Source of the DNA: Candidatus Thiothrix sulfatifontis
GTDB taxonomy: Bacteria > Pseudomonadota > Gammaproteobacteria > Thiotrichales > Thiotrichaceae
Assembly: GCA_022828425.1 (NCBI GenBank)
Contig: CP094685.1
Location: forward strand, 1,674,001-1,738,000
Reading direction: 5' to 3'
Length of the DNA stretch: 64,000 nucleotides
The notes beneath the pieces are model-generated. The model searched no databases. It was given only the letters and a program-made list of their open reading frames with translations, and was not told the DNA's origin. Below are positions 50,044 to 62,352 of the stretch, piece after piece (position 1 is the stretch's first letter; the number at the start of each line of letters is the position of its first letter). Position numbers and translations under genes: made by a program.

Positions 50044-50074
50044 AAGGCGCGAGCATTTCACTCGCGCCTTTTGT
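50044..50074 (+). terminator. Terminator after ftsH
   Basis: AAGGCGCGAG and CTCGCGCCTT form a 10-bp stem around CATTTCA, followed by TTG. folP begins 15 bases later, so some read-through is possible. Confidence 0.8.
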
Positions 50075-50089
50075 TTATGGAATCATTCA

Positions 50090-50905
50090 ATGGCATGGCA
50101 AGTCACTAAGTTCTCTGTGCAGGTAATGGGTATTCTGAATGTCACCCCGGATTCTTTTTCGGACGGTGGGCGATTTCATGCGAGCGACAAGGCTTTGCAG
50201 CATGTTGAGCAAATGCTTTCAGAAGGGGCGGATATTATTGATGTGGGCGGGGAGTCTACGCGTCCTGGCGCGGCTTCCGTTCCCGTTCAGGAGGAGTTGG
50301 ATCGGGTTATTCCGGTGATTACGGCGATTCGTGAACGCTTTGATGTGGCACTGTCGGTGGATACCAGTAAACCTGATGTGATGCGGGCGGCGGTGAGCGC
50401 AGGTGCGGATTTAATCAATGACGTGTGTGCATTACAGCAGCCGGGTGCATTGGCAACTTGCGCTGGGTTACTTGTGCCGGTGTGCTTGATGCACATGCAA
50501 GGGCAGCCGCGCACCATGCAGCAAGCGCCTGACTATGACGATGTGGTGCAGGATATTTCGCAGTTCTTTCAAGAACGCATCGCCGCTTGTTTAGCGGCCG
50601 GAATAGTGCGACAACACTTAATTCTTGATCCAGGGTTTGGATTTGGCAAAACTTTGTCGCATAATGTGGACTTATTGCGCAGATTGACGGCATTTTCTGA
50701 CTTGGAATTGCCTATACTCGTAGGGCTTTCACGCAAATCCATGATCGGCACTTTGCTAGATAACCGCTCGTTAGAAGGGCGTTTGCATGGCAGCGTGGCT
50801 GGCGCGGTAATCGCTGCAATGCACGGCGCGAACATTGTGCGCGTACACGACGTGGGCGCAACCGTTGATGCGCTCAAGATCGTCAAAGCAGTCATGAATA
50901 AATAA
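50090..50905 (+). CDS. folP: Dihydropteroate synthase
   Basis: Joins p-aminobenzoate to 6-hydroxymethyl-dihydropterin diphosphate in folate synthesis; target of sulfonamides. The 271-residue TIM-barrel protein has [39 protein letters not shown] and [12 protein letters not shown], all intact. ftsH-folP-glmM order is conserved in gammaproteobacteria. No strong ribosome site; ATG 50090 gives the expected family length. Confidence 0.96.
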   Translation: MAWQVTKFSVQVMGILNVTPDSFSDGGRFHASDKALQHVEQMLSEGADIIDVGGESTRPGAASVPVQEELDRVIPVITAIRERFDVALSVDTSKPDVMRAAVSAGADLINDVCALQQPGALATCAGLLVPVCLMHMQGQPRTMQQAPDYDDVVQDISQFFQERIAACLAAGIVRQHLILDPGFGFGKTLSHNVDLLRRLTAFSDLELPILVGLSRKSMIGTLLDNRSLEGRLHGSVAGAVIAAMHGANIVRVHDVGATVDALKIVKAVMNK

Positions 50906-50925
50906 TCGATGAGGCAGGTGGGCTA

Positions 50926-52260
50926 ATGGCAAGAAAATATTTCGGTACAGATGGGATTCGCGGCAAAATTGGGTGCCATCCGATGACGCCTGACTTTGTA
51001 TTAAAATTGGGTTGGGCCGCAGGGAAAGTGCTGGCAAGTAATGGCCACCCGTTGGTGCTGATCGGCAAAGATACCCGCATTTCTGGCTATATGTTGGAGT
51101 CGGCATTGCAGGCAGGCTTGGTGGCAGCAGGGGTGAATATCCGTTTGTTGGGGCCGATGCCTACACCGGCAGTGGCTTATTTAACCCGTGCGTTTCGTGC
51201 TTCGGCGGGAATTGTGATCAGCGCATCCCATAATCCTTACGATGATAACGGGCTGAAATTTTTCTCCGGTGATGGCACCAAATTGCCTGATGAGGTGGAA
51301 GAAGAAATCGAGCGTTGGTTAGAGATGGATTTTAAAGTGGTGTCTTCCGATGAGCTGGGTAAAGTTGAGCGTGCTAAAGACGCGGCGGGGCGTTACATCG
51401 AATTCTGCAAACGCGCATTGCCGAACAGCATTTCACTGAAAGGTCTGCGGATTGTTGTGGACTGCGCGAACGGTGCGACTTATCACGTTGCACCCGATGT
51501 TTTCAAAGAATTGGGCGCAGAAGTCATTGCGATTGGTAACACACCTGACGGTATCAATATCAACGAAGCCTGCGGTGCAACCCATGTCGACGGCTTGTGT
51601 GATGCCGTCTTACGTTACCGCGCCGATTTGGGCATTGCCTTGGATGGTGATGGCGACCGCTTGATCATGGTGGATCAACGCGGTGAAACGGTCGATGGTG
51701 ATGAAATTCTTGCCATTATTGCACACCACCGTCATGGCGAAGGCAAGTTGCACGGTGGAGTAGTGGGCACTTTAATGAGCAATCTCGGCTTGGAAAAGTC
51801 GATTCAAGCACTGGGTGTGCCGTTTTACCGTGCTAAAGTTGGCGACCGATATGTTATTGAGCAAATGACGCTGCATGACTGTGATTTGGGGGGTGAATCA
51901 TCCGGGCACATCATTGTACGTCATTTTATTACAACGGGTGACGGCATCATTGCGGCGCTGCAAGTGTTGCGTGCTATGCGTATCAGCGGCAAGCCTCTGC
52001 GCGAACTGAAAACTGTGATGACTAAATACCCGCAAACATTGGTTAATGTGCCAACGAAGCAAAAAATTAATTTAAACGAATCAGTGACAATCCAAGATGC
52101 GGTGCGTCAAGTCGAGCAGCAATTAGGCAACCGTGGGCGCGTGTTGCTGCGTGCATCCGGTACCGAGCCACTGATTCGAGTCATGGTTGAGGGGGAGGAT
52201 CCCACTGAAACCGCTGAATTGGCAGAGCAAATTGCCAGCGCAGTGCGAGCCATCGCCTGA
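50926..52260 (+). CDS. glmM: Phosphoglucosamine mutase
   Basis: Converts glucosamine-6-phosphate to glucosamine-1-phosphate for UDP-GlcNAc and peptidoglycan. The 444-residue protein has the phosphoserine site Ser101 in [12 protein letters not shown], the metal loop DGDGDRL, the sugar loop GGESSGHI and the phosphate loop [12 protein letters not shown]. All catalytic elements are present. Confidence 0.97.
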   Translation: MARKYFGTDGIRGKIGCHPMTPDFVLKLGWAAGKVLASNGHPLVLIGKDTRISGYMLESALQAGLVAAGVNIRLLGPMPTPAVAYLTRAFRASAGIVISASHNPYDDNGLKFFSGDGTKLPDEVEEEIERWLEMDFKVVSSDELGKVERAKDAAGRYIEFCKRALPNSISLKGLRIVVDCANGATYHVAPDVFKELGAEVIAIGNTPDGININEACGATHVDGLCDAVLRYRADLGIALDGDGDRLIMVDQRGETVDGDEILAIIAHHRHGEGKLHGGVVGTLMSNLGLEKSIQALGVPFYRAKVGDRYVIEQMTLHDCDLGGESSGHIIVRHFITTGDGIIAALQVLRAMRISGKPLRELKTVMTKYPQTLVNVPTKQKINLNESVTIQDAVRQVEQQLGNRGRVLLRASGTEPLIRVMVEGEDPTETAELAEQIASAVRAIA

Positions 52261-52336
52261 ATTGCCCAGAATGAAGATTGATTTCCACAACTTATGCAGG
52301 TAATCTTTCGCCCTTGCTTGAAAGAGAGGTGGAGTC

Positions 52337-53089
52337 ATGCGTCAGAAATTGGTTGCAGGTAACTGGAAACTAAACGGGTCAAAGGCGAGCATTGCGTCCT
52401 TGATGAACGGTATTCTAGCTGGGTTGGAAGGCATGGATAATGTAGCCGTGGCTGTTTGCCCGCCTTATGTCTACATTCCCATGACTCAAACATTGGTAGC
52501 GGGAAGCTGTATTAGTCTAGGTTCCCAGGATATTGCTGATCAAGACGCAGGCGCTTTCACGGGTGAAGTTTCCGGGGTGATGCTCAAAGATTTCGGCTGC
52601 GATTATGCGATTGTGGGTCATTCTGAGCGCCGCGCTATCTACGGCGAACAAGACCATGATACTGCGCGTAAATTCGCGGCTGCGCGTAAGCACGGTCTTA
52701 AACCCATTTTGTGCGTAGGCGAAACGTTGATGGAACGTGAAGCGGGTATTACAGAGGCAGTGGTGGCGCGTCAACTGGATGCCGTGATTGCGTTAGAAGG
52801 TGTGGAGGCACTAACTGACGGTGTAATTGCTTACGAACCAGTCTGGGCGATTGGCACGGGTAAAACTGCCAGTCCGCAACAAGCGCAGGATGTACACGCA
52901 TTTATTCGCGGTAAATTGGCTGCACTGAATGAGTCAGTTGCAGCGAGAGTACAAATTTTATACGGTGGCAGCGTCAAAGGTGCGAACGCTGCTGAATTGT
53001 TTGCAATGCCAGATATTGATGGCGGCTTGATCGGTGGTGCAGCGTTGGATGCACAAGAGTTTCTAGCCATTTGCAAAGCTGGTAATTAA
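52337..53089 (+). CDS. tpiA: Triosephosphate isomerase
   Basis: Interconverts dihydroxyacetone phosphate and glyceraldehyde-3-phosphate. 250 residues with the catalytic Lys in GNWKLNG, His in VGHSERR and Glu in [12 protein letters not shown], and the phosphate-binding [21 protein letters not shown] lies before ATG. tpiA-secG-tRNA-Leu-nuo is a familiar gammaproteobacterial order. Confidence 0.97.
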   Translation: MRQKLVAGNWKLNGSKASIASLMNGILAGLEGMDNVAVAVCPPYVYIPMTQTLVAGSCISLGSQDIADQDAGAFTGEVSGVMLKDFGCDYAIVGHSERRAIYGEQDHDTARKFAAARKHGLKPILCVGETLMEREAGITEAVVARQLDAVIALEGVEALTDGVIAYEPVWAIGTGKTASPQQAQDVHAFIRGKLAALNESVAARVQILYGGSVKGANAAELFAMPDIDGGLIGGAALDAQEFLAICKAGN

Positions 53090-53102
53090 GGTTAAAAACG
53101 CT

Positions 53103-53522
53103 ATGTTATACAATGTTTTACTGATTATTTTAATTGTTGTTTCTGTTGCCATGATTGTTCTCATCCTGATGCAGCAGGGCAAGGGTGCTGATGCGGGTGC
53201 TGCTTTTGGCAGTGGCGCATCCGGCACGGTATTCGGTTCGCAAGGTTCCGCGAATTTTTTGAGCCGTACCACGGCAATTTTAGCGACGGTTTTTTTCTTG
53301 GTGGCATTGGCGTTAGCGTTTTTGGCATCAGGGCGCACGGTTGAGTCAATCAGTATTATGGACGCGATCGCACCGGCAGAGAAAACCGTGGAACCTGCGG
53401 CGCTACCAGCGTCCAGCAGTGATGTACCACCCGCACCCGCTGCCAAAGAAGCGCCTGCCAGTGATGTTCCTCCCGCTCCAGCAGTGAAAGCTGAAGAAAA
53501 ACCTGTGCAAGAAAATAAATAA
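53103..53522 (+). CDS. secG: Protein-export membrane protein SecG
   Basis: Accessory subunit of the SecYEG translocon. Two transmembrane segments (about residues 2-22 and 55-78) flank the conserved VLMQQGKGA-type loop ([18 protein letters not shown]). The 139-residue protein is longer than the usual 75-115 because of a Pro/Ala/Glu-rich tail with the repeat SDVPPAPA. The tRNA gene follows 24 bases after its stop. Confidence 0.93.
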   Translation: MLYNVLLIILIVVSVAMIVLILMQQGKGADAGAAFGSGASGTVFGSQGSANFLSRTTAILATVFFLVALALAFLASGRTVESISIMDAIAPAEKTVEPAALPASSSDVPPAPAAKEAPASDVPPAPAVKAEEKPVQENK

Positions 53523-53546
53523 TAAGGCATAATATGCGCCTGCTTT

Positions 53547-53631
53547 GCCGACGTGGTGGAATTGGTAGACACGCTATCTTGAGGGGGTAGTGGCGCAAGC
53601 TGTACCGGTTCGAGTCCGGTCGTCGGTACCA
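53547..53631 (+). tRNA. tRNA-Leu (anticodon GAG)
   Basis: An 85-base class II tRNA. The acceptor stem GCCGACG pairs with CGTCGGT (first pair G-U), followed by A and an encoded CCA. The anticodon stem CTATC/GGTAG encloses the loop TTGAGGG, giving anticodon GAG for CUC/CUU codons. The long variable arm TGGCGCAAGC and the T loop GGTTCGAGTCC are typical of leucine tRNAs. A CATAAT box at 53528 may be its own -10. Confidence 0.97.
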
Positions 53632-53640
53632 TACATAACG

Positions 53641-53671
53641 AAGCCTTCCATTGTAAAATGGTGGGCTTTTT
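53641..53671 (+). terminator. Terminator after tRNA-Leu
   Basis: AAGCC-TT-CCATT pairs with AATGG-TG-GGCTT around GTAA, with an internal mismatch, and ends in TTTT. It ends the secG/tRNA transcript before the nuo promoter. Confidence 0.7.
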
Positions 53672-53732
53672 GTTTTTATGCCTAATTTCTGCTAAAACCT
53701 GACAATACCCACTTTGGGGAATTAATCTGTGG

Positions 53733-53762
53733 TTCGCACACCGTTATATTCGACTGTATAAT
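53733..53762 (+). promoter_or_regulatory. Candidate promoter of the nuo operon
   Basis: A perfect TATAAT box (53757-53762) lies 18 bases after TTCGCA, a weak -35 hexamer. Transcription would start near 53769, about 88 bases before nuoA, after the tRNA terminator. Confidence 0.5.
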
Positions 53763-53856
53763 CAAATAGTGGTACAAACAGCTTCAGTTTGAAATCAGGT
53801 ATCACGGATAACCGAGTGGTTTGGAGAGAACGCTACGGTTTGCACCAGGAGTCAGT

Positions 53857-54213
53857 ATGTTAGGAGAATACCTTCCGATTCTCGTTTTTCTAGCCGTCGG
53901 TTTTGGTTTGGCAGTCGTGTTGCTAGGTCTGGGTTTGCTTGCAGGCCCGCGTCGACCGGATGCAGAAAAAGATTCACCGTTTGAGTGCGGCTTTCCCGCG
54001 TTTGAAGACTCTCGCATTAAATTTGATGTGCGTTATTACCTCGTCGCTATCCTCTTCATTATCTTTGACCTTGAAATTGCCTTTTTGTTCCCTTGGGCCA
54101 TTGTGCTCGACACCATCGGCGTGTTCGGTATCGTGGCAATGGGCATTTTTCTGACTATCCTGATTGTTGGTTTCATCTACGAGTGGAAAAAAGGGGCATT
54201 GGAATGGGAGTAG
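53857..54213 (+). CDS. nuoA: NADH-quinone oxidoreductase subunit A
   Basis: Small membrane subunit of complex I, 118 residues, three transmembrane segments. The loop [20 protein letters not shown] is typical. AGGAG precedes ATG 53857 by 8 bases; an in-frame upstream ATG at 53824 lacks a good site. nuoB overlaps its end by 10 bases. Confidence 0.96.
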   Translation: MLGEYLPILVFLAVGFGLAVVLLGLGLLAGPRRPDAEKDSPFECGFPAFEDSRIKFDVRYYLVAILFIIFDLEIAFLFPWAIVLDTIGVFGIVAMGIFLTILIVGFIYEWKKGALEWE

Positions 54214-54680
54214 AAGGGGTTCTGGAGAAAGGCTTCGTCACCACGACAGCCGATGCCCTGATCAACTGGGCGCGTACTGGCTCGTTGTGGCCGATGACCT
54301 TTGGTCTGGCGTGCTGCGCGGTCGAAATGATGCACGCGGGGGCTTCACGTTACGATTTAGACCGTTTCGGTATTGTGTTCCGCCCCAGCCCGCGCCAATC
54401 GGATGTGATGATCGTGGCAGGAACGCTGACCAACAAAATGGCTCCGGCGTTGCGCAAGGTCTATGATCAGATGGCGGAGCCGCGTTGGGTAATTTCGATG
54501 GGTTCTTGCGCCAATGGTGGCGGTTACTACCATTACTCCTACGCGGTGGTACGCGGCTGTGACCGGATTGTGCCGGTGGATATTTACGTGCCCGGTTGCC
54601 CGCCAACCGCTGAAGCCCTGCTGTATGGCATTATCCAGTTGCAGAATAAAATTCGTCGAACCAACACGATAGCGCGGTAA
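54204..54680 (+). CDS. nuoB: NADH-quinone oxidoreductase subunit B
   Basis: Carries the terminal iron-sulfur cluster N2 next to the quinone site. 158 residues. The ligands are visible in [10 protein letters not shown] (adjacent cysteines), [11 protein letters not shown] and [13 protein letters not shown] 54204 overlaps nuoA; the frame remains open upstream but only this start fits the family length. Confidence 0.96.
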   Translation: MGVEGVLEKGFVTTTADALINWARTGSLWPMTFGLACCAVEMMHAGASRYDLDRFGIVFRPSPRQSDVMIVAGTLTNKMAPALRKVYDQMAEPRWVISMGSCANGGGYYHYSYAVVRGCDRIVPVDIYVPGCPPTAEALLYGIIQLQNKIRRTNTIAR

Positions 54681-54683
54681 TTC

Positions 54684-55397
54684 ATGGCTGTATCACTCGA
54701 ATTTGTTAAGGATTACGTTCAGGAAGGACTCGGCGATAAGCTGTCAGCCAGCGTTCTGGCGCACGGCGAGTTGACCTTGGAAGTAGCCGCTGAACATTGG
54801 CTGGAAGTGGCGCGTTTCCTGCGGCACGATTCCATGTTGGATTTTGCGCAACTGACCGACTTGTGTGGGGTTGATTACCTCACGTATGGCGATGCGGAAT
54901 GGGATGTGACCACTGCCTCGCGCAGCGGCTTTAGCCGTGCGGCACAAGCTACCGAGGCGGATCCGTTTGATTTTGATGCGCACGAAGAGGGTGCTCAGTT
55001 CGCCGGTAAACGTTTCGCAGTGGTCATTCACTTGCTATCGCTAAGCCGCAATATGCGTATTCGCGTGCGCACTCGCTGCGATGACAACGATTTTCCGGTA
55101 GTGGCATCGTTGGTAGATATTTGGAGTTCGGTGAATTGGTACGAGCGTGAAGCGTTTGATCTGTTTGGGATTATGTTCAGTGGACACCCGGATTTGCGGC
55201 GCATCCTCACCGATTACGGTTTTGTCGGACACCCCTTCCGCAAAGATTTCCCGCTCATCGGGCAGGTTGAAATGCGTTACGACGCGGAGCAAAAGCGCGT
55301 CATTTACGAACCTGTATCCATTGAAGCGCGGGTGTTGGTGCCGCGCACTATCCGCGCTGACCAGCGTTTTTCCCCAGCCGTGGAGCGTGATGACTAA
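54684..55397 (+). CDS. nuoC: NADH-quinone oxidoreductase subunit C
   Basis: Hydrophilic 30-kDa-type subunit of the connecting arm, 237 residues, separate from NuoD (not fused as in E. coli). Signature: [20 protein letters not shown] with [20 protein letters not shown] short acidic insertion ([16 protein letters not shown], about residues 92-108) enlarges it slightly. Stop and nuoD start overlap by one base. Confidence 0.95.
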   Translation: MAVSLEFVKDYVQEGLGDKLSASVLAHGELTLEVAAEHWLEVARFLRHDSMLDFAQLTDLCGVDYLTYGDAEWDVTTASRSGFSRAAQATEADPFDFDAHEEGAQFAGKRFAVVIHLLSLSRNMRIRVRTRCDDNDFPVVASLVDIWSSVNWYEREAFDLFGIMFSGHPDLRRILTDYGFVGHPFRKDFPLIGQVEMRYDAEQKRVIYEPVSIEARVLVPRTIRADQRFSPAVERDD

Positions 55398-56650
55398 TGC
55401 CTGAAATCCGCAATTTTACGCTGAACTTTGGCCCAGCTCACCCCGCCGCGCACGGTGTGTTGCGTCTGGTGTTGGAAATGGACGGTGAAACCATCGTCCG
55501 TGCTGACCCGCACATTGGCTTGCTGCACCGTGGTACCGAAAAGCTGGCAGAAAGTAAACCGTATAACCAAAGCATCGGTTACATGGATCGCCTCGATTAC
55601 GTGTCGATGATGTGCAATGAACACGGTTACGTGCTGGCGATTGAGAAGCTGTTGGGGATTACCCCGCCAGAACGTGCGCTCTATATTCGCACCATGTTCG
55701 ACGAAATTACTCGTATTCTCAACCACTTGCTGTGGATTGGCGCACACGCGCTGGATGTGGGAGCCATGACCATGTTCTTGTATGCCTTCCGCGAACGTGA
55801 AGATTTGATGGATGCGTATGAAGCGGTATCCGGTGCGCGTTTGCACGCTACTTACTACCGTCCGGGCGGTGTTTACCGCGATTTACCGGATTCCATGCCG
55901 CAATTTTTATCCAACCGTTTCCGCACTGAAGCCGAAGCTAAGCGTTTAAACGCGAATCGCGGCGGTTCATTGCTGGATTTCCTGGAAGATTTCACCAACC
56001 GTTTCCCCGGTTATGTCGACGAGTACGAAACCTTGTTGACCGACAACCGCATTTGGAAACAACGTTTAGTCGGGATTGGTGTCGTGTCACCTGAACGTGC
56101 CCTGCAACTGGGTTTCAGTGGGCCGATGTTGCGCGGTTCAGGCGTGGAATGGGATTTGCGTAAGAAGCAACCGTATGCCGCCTACGACAAAATGGATTTT
56201 GACATCCCGGTCGGGGTGCAAGGTGATAGCTACGACCGTTATCTGGTGCGTATCGAAGAAATGCGCCAGTCCAATAGCATCATAAAGCAATGCATTGACT
56301 GGTTGCGCATTAATCCCGGCGAAGTGATGCTGGAAGACAGCAAAATCGCCCCGCCGAAACGTGCTGAGATGAAGCAGGATATGGAAGCCTTGATTCAGCA
56401 CTTCAAGCTGATGACCGAAGGCTATTGCTTGCCGGAAGGTGAATCCTATGCCGCAGTGGAACATCCGAAGGGTGAATTTGGCTGCTACATTGTGTCAGAT
56501 GGTGCGAATAAACCGTACAGGTTGAAAGTACGTGCACCGGGATTTGCGCATTTGTCCGGCTTGGATGAAATGGTGAAAGGCCACATGCTGGCTGACGTGG
56601 TGGCGATTATCGGCACCCAAGATATTGTTTTCGGGGAGGTTGACCGTTGA
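55397..56650 (+). CDS. nuoD: NADH-quinone oxidoreductase subunit D
   Basis: 49-kDa-type subunit that forms the quinone site with NuoB. 417 residues. Typical elements: [41 protein letters not shown] and the C-terminal DIVFGEVDR. Overlaps nuoC by one base and nuoE by one base. Confidence 0.97.
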   Translation: MPEIRNFTLNFGPAHPAAHGVLRLVLEMDGETIVRADPHIGLLHRGTEKLAESKPYNQSIGYMDRLDYVSMMCNEHGYVLAIEKLLGITPPERALYIRTMFDEITRILNHLLWIGAHALDVGAMTMFLYAFREREDLMDAYEAVSGARLHATYYRPGGVYRDLPDSMPQFLSNRFRTEAEAKRLNANRGGSLLDFLEDFTNRFPGYVDEYETLLTDNRIWKQRLVGIGVVSPERALQLGFSGPMLRGSGVEWDLRKKQPYAAYDKMDFDIPVGVQGDSYDRYLVRIEEMRQSNSIIKQCIDWLRINPGEVMLEDSKIAPPKRAEMKQDMEALIQHFKLMTEGYCLPEGESYAAVEHPKGEFGCYIVSDGANKPYRLKVRAPGFAHLSGLDEMVKGHMLADVVAIIGTQDIVFGEVDR

Positions 56651-57171
56651 TGACTGAACATCCCATTACGATGCTCAAGCGCAAAAGCGACTTGCTCAGC
56701 CATCACGAGCGTGACGACATTGATAGCTGGTTAGCCCGCTATCCGGCGGATAAAAAGCAATCGGCACTGCTGGCAGCATTACGCGCGGTGATGCACGAAG
56801 ACCACTATTTATCCCGCGAAAAAATGGATGCGGTGGCAGATTATTTAGGCTTGCCCGAAATTGCGGTGTACGAAGTTGCCAGCTTTTATTCCATGTATGA
56901 ACTGGATAAAAAGGCGGCGGCAAAATACAGCATTTCGGTTTGTACCAATGTGTCGTGCATGTTGTGTGGCTCTGACGGTATTTTGGAACACCTTGAAACT
57001 AAACTGGGTGTTAAGTTGGGCGAATCCACCCCGGACGGCAAATTTTTTCTCAAAGTTGAAGAAGAATGCCTTGCCGCGTGCAGCAGTGCGCCAATGATGC
57101 AAATCAATCACGTCTACCACACCCATCTCACCCCTGAAAAAGTGGATGAGATTTTGGACGGACTGGAGTAA
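56650..57171 (+). CDS. nuoE: NADH-quinone oxidoreductase subunit E
   Basis: 24-kDa-type thioredoxin-fold subunit with a [2Fe-2S] cluster (N1a). 173 residues. Ligands in [10 protein letters not shown] and [16 protein letters not shown] 56650 overlaps the nuoD stop by one base (TGATG). nuoF starts 4 bases after its stop. Confidence 0.96.
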   Translation: MTEHPITMLKRKSDLLSHHERDDIDSWLARYPADKKQSALLAALRAVMHEDHYLSREKMDAVADYLGLPEIAVYEVASFYSMYELDKKAAAKYSISVCTNVSCMLCGSDGILEHLETKLGVKLGESTPDGKFFLKVEEECLAACSSAPMMQINHVYHTHLTPEKVDEILDGLE

Positions 57172-57175
57172 GTAT

Positions 57176-58456
57176 ATGGCAAATCAAGTCTGTTTTATTA
57201 CTACCCAATTCGGTGATCAAGCCAATACGCTGGAAAGTTACCTCAAAGTCGGTGGCTACCAAGCATGGCGTAAGATTTTGGCTGAAAAGACGCCACCGGA
57301 AGAAATTATTGAAGAAATCAAAGATTCCGGCTTGCGCGGGCGCGGCGGGGCAGGGTTTCCGACCGGCATGAAGTGGAGCTTCATGCCACGCAATATGCCG
57401 GGACAAAAATACATCGTGTGCAATTCGGATGAGTCTGAACCGGGTACGTGCAAAGACCGCGATATTCTGCGTTTCAACCCGCACGCGCTGGTGGAAGGCA
57501 TGGCGATTGCGGGATACAGCATTGGCGCAACCGTTGGCTACAATTACATGCGCGGCGAATTTATGGATGAGCCGTTCATCCATTTTGAGCAGGCGGTGAA
57601 GGAAGCTTACGAACTGGGTTTGCTAGGCAAAAATATTCAAGGCACTGGGGTCGATTTCGACTTGTACGGCACGCTCGGTGCGGGTGCGTATGTTTGTGGC
57701 GAAGAAACCGCCTTGCTGGAGTCGCTGGAAGGCAAGAAAGGTCAACCGCGTTTCAAGCCGCCATTTCCGGCCAGTTTCGGTTTATACGGTCGCCCGACGA
57801 CGATTAATAACACCGAAACGCTGTCTTCCATTCCGGTGATTTTGCGCAATGGTAGCAAGTGGTTTGCCGATTTGGGTGTGAAGAATTCCGGCGGTGAAAA
57901 GCTGTTTTCCATGTCCGGGCATTTGAATAATCCGGGCAATTTCGAGATTCCAATGGGAATGCCGTTCCCTGAACTGCTGGCGTTGGCTGGCGGGGTGCGC
58001 AGTGGGCGTAAACTCAAAGCAGTGATTCCGGGTGGCTCGTCCGTTCCGGTGTTACCGGGTGAAGTCATGATGGGCTTGACCATGGATTACGACACCATTG
58101 CCAAAGCCGGTTCGTACCTTGGTTCGGGCGCGGTCATTGTAATGGACGACACCACCGATATGGTTAAGGTGCTGCAACGCATTTCACGCTTTTACTTCTC
58201 CGAATCGTGCGGGCAATGCACGCCGTGTCGTGAAGGCACTGGCTGGTTATACCGTATGTTGACCCGCATTGTGGAAGGCAAGGGCAAGATGGAAGACGTT
58301 ACGCGGCTCGAAGAAATTTCCCACAATATCGAAGGCCGTTCCATTTGCGCCTTGGGTGAAGCGGCGGCGATGCCGGTGTGGAGTTTCGTCAAGCACTTCC
58401 GTGAGGAGTTTGAATACTACGTCAAGCACGGTCGTAGCATGGTGGGACAGGGGTAG
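57176..58456 (+). CDS. nuoF: NADH-quinone oxidoreductase subunit F
   Basis: 51-kDa-type subunit binding NADH, FMN and cluster N3. 426 residues. Glycine-rich nucleotide sites [16 protein letters not shown] and [19 protein letters not shown], and cluster ligands in [12 protein letters not shown]. Start at ATG 57176 ([11 protein letters not shown]). Confidence 0.97.
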   Translation: MANQVCFITTQFGDQANTLESYLKVGGYQAWRKILAEKTPPEEIIEEIKDSGLRGRGGAGFPTGMKWSFMPRNMPGQKYIVCNSDESEPGTCKDRDILRFNPHALVEGMAIAGYSIGATVGYNYMRGEFMDEPFIHFEQAVKEAYELGLLGKNIQGTGVDFDLYGTLGAGAYVCGEETALLESLEGKKGQPRFKPPFPASFGLYGRPTTINNTETLSSIPVILRNGSKWFADLGVKNSGGEKLFSMSGHLNNPGNFEIPMGMPFPELLALAGGVRSGRKLKAVIPGGSSVPVLPGEVMMGLTMDYDTIAKAGSYLGSGAVIVMDDTTDMVKVLQRISRFYFSESCGQCTPCREGTGWLYRMLTRIVEGKGKMEDVTRLEEISHNIEGRSICALGEAAAMPVWSFVKHFREEFEYYVKHGRSMVGQG

Positions 58457-58459
58457 CAC

Positions 58460-60766
58460 ATGGCAGAAGAATTCGTCACCATCGAAATTAACGATCAGCC
58501 GGTTCAGGCACGCAAAGGTGCGATGTTGATTGAAGTGGCTGATAATAATGGCATTTCCATTCCGCGTTTTTGCTACCACAAAAAGCTTTCCATCGCCGCT
58601 AACTGCCGCATGTGCTTGGTGGAAATGGAAAAGTCGTGGAAGCCGGTTCCCGCTTGCGCCACGCCCGTGAATGCTGGCATGAAGTTCTGGACACGCTCTG
58701 ACAAAGCCAAGAATGCGCAGAAAGGCATCATGGAATTCCTGTTGATTAACCATCCGCTGGATTGCCCGATTTGCGACCAAGGTGGTGAATGCGAATTGCA
58801 GGATGTCTCAGTCGGTTACGGCAGCAATAAATCGCAATACGCTGAAATCAAGCGCGTGGTGCAAGACAAAGACATTGGTCCGTTGATCGAAACCGAAATG
58901 ACCCGCTGTATCCAATGCACCCGCTGCGTGCGTTTCGGTGATGAAATTGCTGGGATGCGTGAAATGGGCGGCGTAGGGCGCGGTGATCGGCTCGAAATCG
59001 GCACGTACATCGAGAAATCGCTTAAATCCGAACTCTCCGGCAATGTGATTGATCTGTGTCCAGTGGGCGCATTGACCGCGAAACCGTCACGCTACAAAGC
59101 ACGGGCGTGGGAAATGATGGCGCATGATGCTATTGCCCCGCACGATTCGGTTGGCTCACACCTTCAGGTGCACACCTTCCGCAAGGAAGTGGTGCGGGCA
59201 GTGCCGCGTGAAAATGACGCGATAAACGAATGCTGGATTTCTGACCGTGACCGTTTTAGCTATCAAGGCATTGCCAGTGCTGACCGTATTATCAAGCCGC
59301 TGCTCAAGCGCGACGGGCACTGGCATGAAGTGAGCTGGCAACAAGCCTTGGATGCGACCGCAGAAATTTTGCGAGCGGCTGATCCGGCACAGACGGGGGC
59401 ATTGGCAAGTGCGACCGCTACCGTAGAAGAGTTGTATTTGTTTCAGCGACTGATGCGCGGTTTGAATATTCGCAACATTGACCACCGCGTGCGCCAGACC
59501 GATTTCAGCGACCAAAGTGCTGCACCGCTTTGCCCGTCATTGGGTATGCCCATTGTGCAGTTGGAACAGCAAAACGCGGTATTCCTGATCGGTTCTAATG
59601 TGCGCCAAGAGCAGCCCTTACTGAATCACCGTATTCGCAAAGCAGCACTCAAAGGCGCGGCGGTGATGGCGTTGAATCCGCGTGCATTCGCTTTCAACTA
59701 TGACGTAGCGCAACAAGCCGTTGCTCCGGCAGAGATGCTGCAAGCCTTACAAGCGATTGCGAATGACCCTGATAATGCGGTGATGGCAACGCTTAAAAAT
59801 GCGGAACACGCGACGGTATTGCTGGGCAATGTCGCCGTTCAGCATCCCGATTTTGCGGCATTACGCGGTTTGGCTTTTACGATTGCTGAACAAACGGGCG
59901 CAACCTTTGGCTATTTGGCGGAAAGTGCTAATAGCGTAGGTGCGTGGGTGGCAGGTGTGGTGCCGCACCGTTTATCGGCGGGACGCGAACTCAAACAAGC
60001 GGGTGTGCCGGTTGGCGAGTTCCTCAGTGAAAATACCCGCACATTTGTCTTGCTGAATACCGAGTTAGCAGATTTTGCAAATCCGCAACAAGCAATGAAG
60101 GCATTGAGTGCAGCGGAAAATGTGGTTGTGATTGCGCCGTTTGCGGATGAGACGACGCGCAAATACGCGACCGTGTTATTGCCCGGTTCGACGTTTGCGG
60201 AAACTTCCGGTACGTTTATTAATGCAGCGGGACAGTGGCAAAGCTTTAAGGGCGCCACTGTACCACCGGGTGAGGCGCGGCCTACTTGGAAAGTTTTGCG
60301 CGTGTTGGGCAATGCGGCGGGTGTGCCTGAATTTGATTGGATGGCAACGGAAGAAATCGTGGCTGAATTGCACCTTGAACTCGACGGCGTAGTGGCTTGC
60401 AACAATCATTATGCTGGCACTGTGGGTAGAGACACAAAGTCTTGTGTCTCTAAGGCGGCAGAAGGGACGTTCCAGCGTATTGGTGACGTGGAAATGTACC
60501 GTGTTGACCCGCTAGTGCGCCGTGCACAAGCCTTGCAAGCAATGATTCCTCCGGCGGCGGTGCAGTTGAATCCGCAAGATGCAGCAAATAGGGGTGTGGT
60601 GGCTGGCGATACGCTGAAGGTGTCACAAGGTGCGGTGACAATCACTTTGCCAGCACAATTGGATGCCGGTATCCCGGTGGGTTGCGCCGGTTTGCAGTCA
60701 GGCATTGACATATCTAACGTGTTGGGCGCGGCTTTCGGCACGCTTCAGATAGTAAAGGCAGGTTAG
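58460..60766 (+). CDS. nuoG: NADH-quinone oxidoreductase subunit G
   Basis: 75-kDa-type iron-sulfur subunit, 768 residues. N-terminal [2Fe-2S] domain ([20 protein letters not shown]), a His-Cys motif ([18 protein letters not shown]) and [4Fe-4S] ligands ([10 protein letters not shown] ... DLCPVGAL), then a molybdopterin-oxidoreductase-like C-terminal domain. Length is between the mitochondrial type and the longer E. coli type (908 residues). Confidence 0.96.
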   Translation: MAEEFVTIEINDQPVQARKGAMLIEVADNNGISIPRFCYHKKLSIAANCRMCLVEMEKSWKPVPACATPVNAGMKFWTRSDKAKNAQKGIMEFLLINHPLDCPICDQGGECELQDVSVGYGSNKSQYAEIKRVVQDKDIGPLIETEMTRCIQCTRCVRFGDEIAGMREMGGVGRGDRLEIGTYIEKSLKSELSGNVIDLCPVGALTAKPSRYKARAWEMMAHDAIAPHDSVGSHLQVHTFRKEVVRAVPRENDAINECWISDRDRFSYQGIASADRIIKPLLKRDGHWHEVSWQQALDATAEILRAADPAQTGALASATATVEELYLFQRLMRGLNIRNIDHRVRQTDFSDQSAAPLCPSLGMPIVQLEQQNAVFLIGSNVRQEQPLLNHRIRKAALKGAAVMALNPRAFAFNYDVAQQAVAPAEMLQALQAIANDPDNAVMATLKNAEHATVLLGNVAVQHPDFAALRGLAFTIAEQTGATFGYLAESANSVGAWVAGVVPHRLSAGRELKQAGVPVGEFLSENTRTFVLLNTELADFANPQQAMKALSAAENVVVIAPFADETTRKYATVLLPGSTFAETSGTFINAAGQWQSFKGATVPPGEARPTWKVLRVLGNAAGVPEFDWMATEEIVAELHLELDGVVACNNHYAGTVGRDTKSCVSKAAEGTFQRIGDVEMYRVDPLVRRAQALQAMIPPAAVQLNPQDAANRGVVAGDTLKVSQGAVTITLPAQLDAGIPVGCAGLQSGIDISNVLGAAFGTLQIVKAG

Positions 60767-60773
60767 GGGAATG

Positions 60774-61841
60774 ATGGAAATACTCGCGAATTTCTTCGGC
60801 GCATTCCTCCCTGAGTGGATGGTAACGCTGCTGCTCATTTTGATAAAAGTGGTGGCGATTGTGCTGCCGCTGATTTTGTTAGTTGCTTACGCCACTTATG
60901 CTGAACGTAAGATCATTGGTTACATGCAATCGCGGGTAGGCCCCAACCGAGTTGGGTTCAAAGGCTTGTTGCAACCGTTTGCCGACATGTTCAAACTGAT
61001 TTTTAAGGAAATTATCGTTCCGGCAAAATCCAACCGCTTTTTGTTTTTGATTGCACCATTGTTGGCAATGGGGCCGGCGTTTGCGGCGTGGGCGGTGATT
61101 CCGTTCAGCGATGGCATGGTGTTGGCGGATGTGAATGCGGGGCTGTTGTTTTTGCTGGCATTGACTTCCTTGGGAATTTACGGGGTCATTATTGCGGGTT
61201 GGGCATCGAATTCCAAATACGCCCAACTGAGTGCGATGCGTCTTGGGGCGCAAATGGTGTCGTATGAAATTGCAATGGGGTTTGCGCTGGTTGGGGTGTT
61301 GATGGCATCCGGCAGCTTGAACCTCGGCGACATTGTGCGGGCGCAATCCGGCAGCGTGTTTAGCTGGTTCGTATGGCCGTTGTTTGGCTTGTTCGTGGTG
61401 TATTTTATTTCGGGTGTGGCAGAAACCAATCGTGCGCCGTTTGACGTGGCGGAAGGTGAATCGGAAATCGTGGCGGGTTTCCACGTGGAATATTCCGGCA
61501 TGGCGTTTTCGATTTTCTTTCTCGCGGAATATGCGAACATGTGGTTGATTGCTGCATTGACCTCTTTGCTGTTTTTGGGCGGGTGGTTGTCGCCGTTTCA
61601 AGGGCTGACGTTTTTGACCGATACACCCGTGATTGGGTTATTGTTTGGTAATGGCATTCATTGGTTATTGTTGAAAGCGTCGTTCTTTATGCTGCTGTTC
61701 TTTTGGTTTCGCGCCACGTTCCCGCGTTACCGTTATGACCAAATCATGCGCTTGGGTTGGAAAATCCTGATCCCTGTGACCTTGGTGTGGATTTTTGCGG
61801 AAGGGCTGGCGATTGCGCTGGGCTGGCAACCGTGGCTGTAA
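60774..61841 (+). CDS. nuoH: NADH-quinone oxidoreductase subunit H
   Basis: ND1-type membrane subunit forming part of the quinone chamber, 355 residues and about eight helices. Conserved [20 protein letters not shown], the [20 protein letters not shown] segment with charged residues for proton coupling, and [21 protein letters not shown] 60774 is chosen because the AGGGGA site abuts ATG 60771. Confidence 0.96.
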   Translation: MEILANFFGAFLPEWMVTLLLILIKVVAIVLPLILLVAYATYAERKIIGYMQSRVGPNRVGFKGLLQPFADMFKLIFKEIIVPAKSNRFLFLIAPLLAMGPAFAAWAVIPFSDGMVLADVNAGLLFLLALTSLGIYGVIIAGWASNSKYAQLSAMRLGAQMVSYEIAMGFALVGVLMASGSLNLGDIVRAQSGSVFSWFVWPLFGLFVVYFISGVAETNRAPFDVAEGESEIVAGFHVEYSGMAFSIFFLAEYANMWLIAALTSLLFLGGWLSPFQGLTFLTDTPVIGLLFGNGIHWLLLKASFFMLLFFWFRATFPRYRYDQIMRLGWKILIPVTLVWIFAEGLAIALGWQPWL

Positions 61842-61851
61842 GGAGACTGAC

Positions 61852-62343
61852 ATGAGTTTCAATTGGAAACATTATTTCAAGACGTTCAGCCTGAAAGAAT
61901 TGATGCAGGGCATGGGCGTAACGGGGAAGTATTTCTTCGAGCGTAAGGTCACTATCCAGTACCCGGAAGAAAAAACGCCGATTTCCAACCGTTTTCGCGG
62001 GCATCATGCCTTGCGGCGTTACCCGAATGGTGAGGAACGTTGCATTGCCTGCAAATTGTGCGAAGCGGTTTGCCCCGCACTGGCAATCACGATTGATTTG
62101 GAAGAGCGCCCGGATGGTACCCGCCGTACCACGCGCTATGACATTGATATGTTTAAGTGCATTTACTGCGGTTTCTGTGAGGAAGCCTGCCCGGTGGATG
62201 CGATTGTGGAAACCAATATTTTCGAGTATCACTTTGAAAATCGTGGTGAAAATATTCAAACCAAAGACAAACTATTGGCAGTCGGTGACAAGCACGAAGC
62301 TGAGATTGCCAAGATGAAAGCCGCTGATGCGCCGTACCGTTAA
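61852..62343 (+). CDS. nuoI: NADH-quinone oxidoreductase subunit I
   Basis: TYKY-type ferredoxin subunit with clusters N6a and N6b, 163 residues. Two motifs: [16 protein letters not shown] and [22 protein letters not shown] lies 7 bases before ATG 61852 ([14 protein letters not shown]). Confidence 0.97.
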   Translation: MSFNWKHYFKTFSLKELMQGMGVTGKYFFERKVTIQYPEEKTPISNRFRGHHALRRYPNGEERCIACKLCEAVCPALAITIDLEERPDGTRRTTRYDIDMFKCIYCGFCEEACPVDAIVETNIFEYHFENRGENIQTKDKLLAVGDKHEAEIAKMKAADAPYR

Positions 62344-62352
62344 GGGGATGAC

